From positions 992,001-1,056,000 of the forward strand of contig NW_024037050.1 of the NCBI RefSeq assembly GCF_015706575.1: DNA of 64,000 bases. The letters are read 5' to 3'. Within the stretch, counting starts at the first letter, position 1. The number at the start of each line of letters is the position of its first letter. The position numbers and the translations under genes were made by a program. Positions 56,872 through 64,000 of this stretch are shown one piece after another. The notes beneath the pieces are model-generated. The model did not search any database and had not been told where the DNA came from. It saw only the letters and a list, made by a program, of their open reading frames with translations. The DNA comes from Patiria miniata (taxonomy: Eukaryota > Echinodermata > Asteroidea > Valvatida > Asterinidae).

Positions 56872-57357
56872 AGAGGTTGTGGAATGCTTGAAGACATTTC
56901 CGTCATTTTTTGGGTATATGTAGCCTAAGGTGTGATGAAATAAAAACGACTATTGTTTCTGTCATGAAATGAGTACAAAGGTTACTTTTGAGAGCTATTT
57001 TTCAGGTCCTGTTTCGACCCGAACGTGCAATTTGTGTAAAAGTCGTCGTTGCGGGCAGCAAACAAAACACACTTAATCGTAACGTGATAAACAGGACTCG
57101 TTTATGCTACCCTGCATCGGGAGTCCTGTTTATTACGTCACGATTTACTGTGTTTTGTTTGCTGCCCGCAACGACGACTTTTACACAAATTGCACGTTCG
57201 GGTCGAAACAGGCATGACTGGACTTGAAAAACAGCTCTCAAAAGTACCTTTTGTACTCATTTTATGACAGAAACAATAGTCGTTTTTATTTCATCACACC
57301 TTAGGCTACATATACCCGAAAAATGACGGAAATGTCTTCGAGCATTCCACAACCTCT
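56872..57357. mobile_element. TTAA-flanked fold-back element, 486 bp
   Basis: TTAA at 56868-56871 and 57358-57361. Ends AGAGGTTGTGGAATGCT and AGCATTCCACAACCTCT. Arms of about 220 bases are near-identical inverses. TTAA fits Kolobok or piggyBac. Few differences between arms suggest a young insertion. Confidence 0.85.
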
Positions 57358-57413
57358 TTAAATTTCCAGTTTTCTAGGCTCATGGGAAATGGGGTGTCAA
57401 AAAATACGGTACT

Positions 57414-57668
57414 AGTTGGAGTTACCTCAGCCCTATATTTTATCATTCAGCCCTATCCGGTTGGTTAGTGTGACGTCATCTCAATTCACCCATATGTACT
57501 TCACACGGTGTAGCATAGCACAAATGGAACCGGAAGTTAACGCACCTCGAGCGTTTGTCCAATGGGCGCGAGTAATCAGTGGTGCGCACGTGTATGACAT
57601 TTTTACTAACAAACTGGATATGTTATCAACCAATGATAAAATATAGGGCTGAGGTAACTCCAGCTACA
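57414..57668. mobile_element. Hairpin-ended MITE, 255 bp
   Basis: TAGTTGGAGTTACCTCAGCC on the left, GGCTGAGGTAACTCCAGCTA on the right, pairing on through CTATATTTTATCATT. Its GGAGTTAC ends resemble those of the palindrome at 55489. Confidence 0.78.
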
Positions 57669-57955
57669 AAAATACTACTTTTCTTGAAAATGACAGCACA
57701 CTACATGTAGGTGCCATTATGGTTTATAAGACTGTCATTACTTTATTATAATACTTTGGTACTTTTTTTTTTCTTTTTTTTTTGATGTTTGCAAATGTTG
57801 TTTATTCCTTTAAGGAAATAGTGAGTGATGTTGTGGGAGTAAGTGGTGGTGAAAAAGAAAAGATGGATGAGATTGTTACTGCTGTGAAAAATACAATGAG
57901 TGATACATGTAGGCATGCAGTTGAGAAGAAGTTCAATGAGATGTTAAAGGAGTAT

Positions 57956-58203
57956 CCGCTCCGTTCACAAGTACCCCCTCACCGGCAAAGAAAGTAAAGT
58001 TGGGGGTGACCGACCAACGCCATCTTGCCTGACTGGAATTTTGGCGCAACGCGCGGCCGTACCACTGCGTGTACATAGTAAAAATCCCCTGGTGTACGTG
58101 CGTCACACACAAGGAACGGTGCGCGTCAACCAGCTAACTGTTCTGCCCATGGGACGTGGTTGCTAGGTAAAATGGCGCCCTCTTTCAATGGCGCACGGAT
58201 CCC
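57956..58203 (+). mobile_element. Family E MITE, copy 5, inserted in a decayed frame
   Basis: CCGCTCCGTTCACAAGTACC to GCGCACGGATCCC, AT on both sides (57954-57955, 58204-58205), 248 bases. Very similar to copy 4, including GGTGTACGTGCGTCACACAC. Confidence 0.85.
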
Positions 58204-58593
58204 ATAGGAGAGATGTGTTGCCAATAGTAAAGGATGAATGGAATGACATGAGTGTTGAACAGAGAACGAGTATAGAACGAATGAAAATGGGTGTGTTTTT
58301 TTTAGAATGCACTCCATCGTGGGATTAGCGGAGCAGGGGAGTACTTGTCTGAAAGTGTTGGAAAAGAATGTATTGGGATGTATTGGGTGACAAGAAAGTA
58401 GGGAGTATGAATGTACCAGGATGCAGTGGAACAGAGGGGTGGTGAGAACGGTTTGTAAGAGCGTGCAGCCGAGAGCATGTGAGGAGTCTGGAATGCCGGT
58501 GTATTTCAATGTGTTCCTGAAAAGGGAATGTGGCATGAAGGAAGTACCCCTTGTACCATTTCGGGGAAATCGCTTTAATTTTTTGTTCCATAA

Positions 58594-58934
58594 GGCCAAG
58601 TAAAAAAAAAAAAAGTTTAGCGTCCTGCTTTTTGGAAAAAAAAGGAGGCGGCCCTTTATTTTTATTTTTTTTCTTCCAAAATGGCTGCTCAACCGGGCTA
58701 TTTTTCAAGATGGCCTCCAGCTTTTTTTTTGGAAATGGCCGCCACTTGGACTCAGGAATGACATACACGCACCAGCTTTATATGGGATAGATGCAACAGG
58801 CAAAGAGGACAGAAGGATGTCACTGTTTAAAATTTATCATTTTTTCGTGTTAAAAAAAAAGGAATAAAAAGGAGGCGGCCTCCAAAAAGGAAGCGGGTGG
58901 GGACGCTAAACGTGTTCTTTTTTTTAATTTGGCC
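58594..58934. mobile_element. Family C GGCC-A(n) MITE, 341 bp, TAA duplication
   Basis: TAA at 58591-58593 and 58935-58937. Ends GGCCAAGTAAAAAAAAAAAA and TTTTTTTAATTTGGCC. Near-terminal TTAGCGTCCTGCTTTTTGG and GCGGGTGGGGACGCTAAACG are inverse-related. It is the uninterrupted relative of 43013-44552. Confidence 0.88.
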
Positions 58935-59366
58935 TAATAATGCAGGGGTGTACTTCCTTCATCCTCATCTGTTGGAGTGTACAAAGGATGAGAACCAACT
59001 TAGGAGTGCAGTGTATGAAGATTTGAAGGTGAAAGAGTATAAGACTGGATTAAGAGCATTGGGAGTGATTGACAAAATTGTGACTGGGCCGCTGTGGAAT
59101 GTTCAGTATGCCGTGCCGGTTAAAGACCTTACAAAATTTGGAGATTAGTTCACAGTCAAATATCCACTGCCTATCAGAAAATGGCTGCAGAATTTTTCTA
59201 AAGATCATGGGTCATGCCCTTAGCAAATATCAAGTGAAAAAGAAGTCTTGATTTGAGAGTATTGTAGATACCTTTATGGGAGTAGAGAGGGTCGTAAATT
59301 TTTAGAATAAAACTTCTACATTTGATTTTGATATGGTTTTGTTGTAGGCTATAACAGATCACACCA

Positions 59367-59659
59367 ATGGCCAACAATCCTAACTTGACTTCTTTTGCCC
59401 CCAACAGTTTTCTCTTCATGATCCTCCTCTGGCGTCATCTTCTCCGCCTCATCCTCGCCGCATTCTCCCTCCTCATCTTCTGCGAGTTCCTGATCTACTA
59501 CTTCATCGCCCTCCCGTGCTCATGGCCACAGCTGCCCCGAGGTGACTGGGGTAGGGATGCCCCAGGGGGTGGGGAATCGGCTCCCCTGCGTGCCATGTTC
59601 CTGTCCGACACCCACCTACTTGGGAACAGACTTGGTCACTGGTTTGACAAGCTACGCAG
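59367..59659 (+). CDS. MPPE1: MPPE1 first coding exon
   Basis: ATG in the context CACCAATGGC, 20 bases after a good acceptor (gttgtag at 59341-59347), so an upstream non-coding exon is likely. Encodes the signal-anchor and the first metal-binding motif SDTHLLGN. Donor cgcag/gtatgc. Confidence 0.93.
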
Positions 59660-61170
59660 GTATGCTGGTCATTCTTGTATAGCTTTTTCCCTCGACAATT
59701 TAATTACACTTTAGGCATGTTTATCCCTTAATATGTACCAGTTTGACGCAACTCTTTCCCCACCGATTTCCCTATTGGTGAGCCATGAAATGCCTCTAAT
59801 ATGCCAAGTGGGTGTGGTGGTGAAGCCACCTCCCCACAGAAATGGGTGAGGCAAAAAAGCTACCTCCCCCACAAAGCTGGCGAGGATGCAAAGCCGCCTT
59901 GATTGATATCAAATCAAGTCCAATTAAACATACCTTACACATTAGCCTTGGCAGTTAATGAATGACGGGCAGCGCCTTTCTTTTTTTCCGTAAAGGTAGA
60001 GTCTTTGACAAAATGGTCGCTTTATTCGGCATTACTACAGAACACAGCAGAAAGCCCAAAATAGATGAAGTCAATAGTTTGACACAGATCAGTCAAACTA
60101 AACCTAACTTTAACATTTTTGTTTCTGCAATCAATGATTGACGGAGACCAGCGTGGCCACTCCTTGGAATTGTCCCAAGATCTTGGGAGTTAAGTCGTTT
60201 TGCTGAGCCTTGGGACTTTTTGCGTATTGAGAACACACGAAAGTATGGATTACGCAATGTGCAAAATGTTAATTGAAACACTTTGTGAGCCCCATTCATA
60301 TTTTTGATACATGATGCTGATAGCTTTGAAAATCTTGGGAATTTTTCTGCCGTCATCTTGGGATTTTCAAATTTGATGAGTGGTCACGCTGATAGAGAGT
60401 GCCCTTTCATACTCTTTTGACTGTAGGGAATGGCAGATGCAGAGAGCGTTTCAGACAGCGATGACCTTAGCCAATCCGGATGTGGTCTTTATTCTTGGCG
60501 ATCTGACTGACGAAGGAAAATGGGCCAGTGATCAGGTGAAAAAAAAATAATATCACAAATTTCGTATTTGGCTCCTCTTTTTTCATACTGCAAAAAAAGA
60601 AACAAAAGTTTGTTCGCGGTTACCTCGCCCAACATGGAGTATCGTACAGAACTTAAATTGAATGATAAATAATGGGGGGGGAAAATAATGGTACTGCCCC
60701 ACCCTAAATTTGGTGGACATCCATTTCATCCTTTTCTGAAACTTACAGCAAAAGCAAATGTTGTATATTCCCTTTAACCCTAACAGAACTCAACCCATCA
60801 AACCTCAACGGCATGTTTTGTTGGAATCTGTCAGGATGGGTACAGTACCCCGAAACTGATAATTGTTTACATTGGGTTTGCACACCTCCAGAATCAAAGT
60901 CAGAAATTTGTGTGTGCAGTTTCCCATATGGTGTTGGAATTAGCCAGGATGGGTATGGTTCCTAGTAAATCATGCTAGGGAGTTACGGTTAAAGGAGGTG
61001 CAAAAACTGTTTGAGCTGAACATGCTTAAGAAAGTTTTAGTCTGATTTTTGTTTCCCACCCGACAGGAATTTGGCGAGACAGTGGAACGCTTCAATAACA
61101 TGTTCAAAGTGGGCGAAAATATTGAGTTCCATGTTGTCGTCGGCAATCACGACATTGGATTCCATGAGTC
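59367..61170 (+). CDS. MPPE1: MPPE1/PGAP5 metallophosphoesterase, first three coding exons
   Basis: Removes an ethanolamine-phosphate side chain from GPI anchors, which promotes export of GPI-anchored proteins from the ER; members are multi-pass-anchored, metal-dependent enzymes. Exons 59367-59659, 60427-60535 and 61067-61170; phases close and junctions are [13 protein letters not shown] is followed by a hydrophobic signal-anchor ([13 protein letters not shown] region). The calcineurin-like motifs appear in order: [21 protein letters not shown] and [10 protein letters not shown]. Human MPPE1 has FLADTHLLG, FILGDIFDEGKW and [10 protein letters not shown]. About 168 of roughly 390 residues are present; the rest lies beyond 64000 or in unseen exons. 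Confidence 0.95.
59660..61066. other. MPPE1 introns 1 and 2, non-exonic parts
   Basis: Apart from the exon 60427-60535, no gene is seen. A family J tail (TACAGCAAAAGCAAATGTTG) lies near 60690-60780. An unusual pair of related phrases, GGATGGGTA with short spacing, lies near 60835 and 60946. Confidence 0.4.
60427..60535 (+). CDS. MPPE1: MPPE1 second coding exon
   Basis: [20 protein letters not shown] and [16 protein letters not shown]. Holds the GDxxDEG metal-binding motif. Acceptor gactgtag, donor cag/gtgaaa. Confidence 0.95.
61067..61170 (+). CDS. MPPE1: MPPE1 third coding exon
   Basis: [20 protein letters not shown] then [19 protein letters not shown] is the catalytic motif. Donor gagtc/gtaagt; the next exon is not in the window. 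Confidence 0.95.
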
Positions 61171-62228
61171 GTAAGTTGTAAATATTTTTTTGCAGAGATG
61201 CCACTTTTCCGGTTTTAACCGGAATTCCGGTTTTTAAAAAAATCTCACAAAATTCTGGTTTTTCCGGCCGTCAAAATAAACCGGAAAAAAAGAGAAGAAA
61301 AACTGTGGAAATGCGTTGAGTTTTACCTCGTACATTTAGGCGCATGCATGGCACAGCGTTGTTCGTTGAAGTAGTCTTAAAAACAGTCTTTGTTGTTCCG
61401 AGCCTGCATGCAATACAGGGGGTCAACGTACTTGCACGCCGTATACAACGGCGCCTCGCGTGTGCTTCACTGCGTGCGGGCATGTTGTGTGCTAAGCACA
61501 CGTAGCATTCAGCCTGGAAATCAAGTCTGTCATTTCAGTTATCTGTGGTTTCCGATGGCAGTGATATACGTTATGTGAATACAAAAAACACCGGGCACCA
61601 ACCATGTTTTCGTCAAGCGCATCGCGTAGTGCTAAGGTCATGTACATCGACAGCAGTGCAGTGTTCTGGAATCGTGCACGTTTCGTGTTGAATATTACAT
61701 TGGAAATTCGGGTAGGCAGAATAAATATTAGGAATATGGAAAAAGTCAAAGTGGTAAGATAAAGATGACAATGGGGACTTTGTGTCGGACTCGGAATGGC
61801 TTTTTCTCACACAAAAAAGTTCCTTTTTTTTTTTTTCAAGCAGCCGTTCTGTTTTTTTCAAGCAGACCCAGTTCCAGTTTTTTCAAGCAGACCCTGCGGC
61901 ATCTCTGCTCTTGAGTGATTTTTAAAGTGTTGATATTAACTGTTCGATATGGGCAATATAACATGCAAAAAATGTTTGGGTTGCCTATCTGTTGCCTGTT
62001 GGCATGACGTCACAGGTGACAGGGGGTACAAGTTAAATTCGACCTGAATGCGATAAGAATCATATGGGCAATTCCATGGTAACTCAGGTTACATTGGGAG
62101 GGGGTCTGCTGTCAACTGTGTGCTGTTATTTTATAAGTCCAAGCATTTAGGGTGGATTCTTCTCACAGGAGATCCCTCACAGATATCTGATTAATGATTC
62201 AGACCATTTATACAAAACTGCCAAAAAA
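61171..62228. other. MPPE1 intron 3, first part
   Basis: Two adjoining repeats of CCGGTTTTAACCGGAATTCC-like text near 61209-61280, and the phrase TTTTTCAAGCAGACC repeated near 61855-61890. No exon recognised. Confidence 0.4.
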
Positions 62229-63934
62229 GGCAAAAAAAAACTACTTCTGCTTCCGGTTACCCGACCGACCCTATTTTTAGGCCGCGACCCTAAAAATATT
62301 ATCAGCAAGTCACACACAAAAAAAAAAAATTAATATAAAATATATTTTAAAAAAATCCTGTTGTCTTTTCTGTCTTCACAAAACACCTCTCAAAAACCCT
62401 TTTGCGTCAAAAATGCTTGTATTTAGTTGTTTTCCTACGTACATTCGCTATTTTTAAAAAAAGAAACCTTTGTTTTTACAAGTTCGCTTCGCGATTACTA
62501 CTAAACTGGTTCGTAATTTGATGTCGCGGTGACGAAAAATGTGGGTAATACTAGCTCAGTGCAGCAATGAGTGGTTCCCGCGGCGCCGCGCAACGACCAA
62601 TGTAGAAGGCATGATAAAAATGCGGTAACCAGTCTGTGCATGCCTCTAGTACAGTATGCATGCATGGCATGGCAGGCCACGTACATGGTGCACTGCAGCT
62701 GGTCGGATTCAACATGGTAAAAATGCCAAGAAGACACCGATGGAGAAAGAACATTTTTGCAAATTAAATCACAGAACTTGATCTCTCTTGTCTGTGTATG
62801 TATTTTCCGTGTTCATGAATTCATTTCGAGGTCATACTACTCGTATTTGGAGTGATACGATGCAACTTATTTCCTCCTACCGTATAACAAGGTTTTGTGC
62901 CCGCCATACACAGTGCATTATGCTCGCTATATACTGCGCAATCACGGACAGTAGGCCAGTTTCGCGTCTTGACTAGCGTTGTGCATATGGTGCTCATGAC
63001 CTGAAATTTCCATTATTTTTAAGAATTTTTGAACGTAAATATATATTTTAAATAATAACGGTTAGTTTTAATCACTTTTTGTGGCCATTTTTTGTATAGT
63101 TTTCGTAGTGCAATGGAAATAGTTCAAGCTGAAACTTCGCATATATAATTGTGTAACCAAGCAGACGAGAGAAGGTGGTAAAAAAAAATTCAAGGGCAGT
63201 TGGAAACTTAATTTCAGGTCGCTCACAAGATGGTTTATTCAATTGGGAACTTAACAAAAATGATTTCATGCGGGTGTCTTATTTACAATTGAAAAATGTG
63301 AGGATAATGTACAAAATTAGTCTGGGTAAAACAAGGAAATTTACTAGGGGAATAGCAACAAGGCTACCAGATGATGAGGGAGTCTGTACAGATAAGAAAA
63401 CATTGAAATCTCTTAGTTTGAGTGTGAAAGCTAGCCAGCACTATGTACAATATAACAATTACAAAATGTAATCAAAGCGGTCATGTGGATTAATTTGTAA
63501 AATTGCATTATTTCAATTTGACAAGAGTACATGTTCATGCAAGGCATTTGAAATATTCAAATTAGCACAGCAACAATATTATGTCCAAACAAAATGGATT
63601 TCTGTACCAATCAACAGGGAACTAAGCACAGGTATTTCACTTGTTGGCCTTAAAAATGCCAACAACAATTCCTATTCCCAAATAAGGAGAGCTCCTGGGT
63701 GGGTGGTAGGCATTTAAACATTTCTAAGAGGACTTTACAATTTACTTTAAACCATTTAAACTTGTGTAAGTAAACAAATGAATTCGCAGCTTGCATTCGG
63801 TTAGTTACAATTGAATACCCCATTCAATCAGCACAAAAAAAATTGGCCCCCGAAAAAAAGTTCTGACCTATTTGTTCCGAACCCTATTTGTGAAAGGCAT
63901 GTAATCGGAAGCAGAAGCATTTTTTTTTTTTGCC
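62229..63934. mobile_element. Family D GGCC-A(n) element, long copy
   Basis: GGCAAAAAAAAACTACTTCT and CTTCCGGTTACCCGACCGAC on the left; GGAAGCAGAAGCA with a T run and GCC on the right. The first 650 bases follow the copy at 5505, then unrelated internal sequence with a 98-residue frame (63175-63471) appears. It is either a longer family member or a copy carrying another insertion. Confidence 0.7.
63175..63471 (+). CDS. Unrecognised 98-residue frame inside family D element
   Basis: Reads MVKKNSRAVGNLISGRSQDG, later FMRVSYLQLKNVRIMYKISL and KSLSLSVKASQHYVQYNNY. No signal peptide, membrane segment or known motif. Composition looks protein-like (few long homopolymers), so it may be a piece of a transposon protein. 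No splice signals were assessed as convincing. Confidence 0.3.
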   Translation: MVKKNSRAVGNLISGRSQDGLFNWELNKNDFMRVSYLQLKNVRIMYKISLGKTRKFTRGIATRLPDDEGVCTDKKTLKSLSLSVKASQHYVQYNNYKM

Positions 63935-64000
63935 TAGTCTGTAATCTCCTTGACCATTACTGGATGATAGATGTAAAAGATTTGAAAAAAATATATTTTC

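Larger units (their letters stand above)
57782..59148 (+). pseudogene. Decayed open frame of unknown family, cut by two MITEs
   Basis: Coding-like blocks lie at 57782-57953, about 58206-58590 and 58938-59148, separated by a family E and a family C insertion. The first contains KFNEMLKEY; the last reads YFLHPHLLECTKDENQLRSA and GLRALGVIDKIVTGPLWNVQ before a stop. I do not recognise the family; repeated gene or transposon origin is likely. It looks broken apart from the two insertions. Confidence 0.5.

Noticed and set aside
58126-58692. 188-residue minus-strand frame
   Set aside because: It runs antisense through the decayed frame, a family E end and a family C element. Low-complexity Phe/Lys runs come from A/T tracts.

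Overview
This looks like nuclear DNA of an animal. Its genes are split by long introns with GT/AG ends, the intervening DNA is AT-rich, and it is packed with short non-autonomous DNA transposons, tRNA-derived SINEs, tandem repeats and runs of 10-20 G or C. The proteins resemble deuterostome orthologues, and the compact introns and repeat style suggest a marine invertebrate deuterostome, most likely an echinoderm. That placement is inference: nothing here identifies a species.

Three protein-coding genes lie on the + strand. (1) The last seven coding exons (2612-19345) of the stimulatory G-protein alpha subunit (GNAS, Gs alpha), from the segment before switch I to the C-terminal tail; the 5' exons lie upstream of the window. 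(2) A complete RMDN1-like gene (regulator of microtubule dynamics, TPR fold) in nine coding exons from 29758 to 52178, predicted at 328 residues. Its first two exons, which give a mitochondrial-presequence-like N-terminus, have no long open frame and were found by splice phase. (3) The first three coding exons (59367-61170) of MPPE1/PGAP5, a Golgi/ER metallophosphoesterase that remodels GPI anchors; the rest lies downstream. The three genes share no pathway that the sequence shows; they are simply neighbours.

Layout: 1-2611 GNAS intron; 2612-19345 GNAS exons and introns, with Tc1/mariner-like, hAT-like and other MITEs, SINEs and a 3 x 215 bp tandem array; 19346-29757 GNAS 3' flank, including a 147 bp-period array carrying CRE-like TGACGTCA sites; 29881-38283 the first RMDN1 intron, a dense nest of palindromes (a Mutator-like fold-back with a 9 bp target duplication and an 8 bp-duplication element, both inside an older palindrome); 38284-52178 RMDN1 exons with a LINE fragment, nested MITEs, a minisatellite that copies a splice donor, and a 21 bp minisatellite; 52179-59347 an intergenic transposon graveyard with large hairpins and TTAA-flanked elements; 59367-64000 MPPE1 and repeats.

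The most unusual content is the repeat fraction. At least four families (A-D) share GGCC-A(n) ends, and most copies of families A-C are flanked by a 3 bp TAA/TTA target duplication. One family (E) of five copies is flanked by AT, and a matching empty site lies in the same window. Nested insertions can be checked inside the window because uninterrupted relatives are present. No virus-like element, CRISPR array, rRNA gene or intact tRNA gene was recognised.
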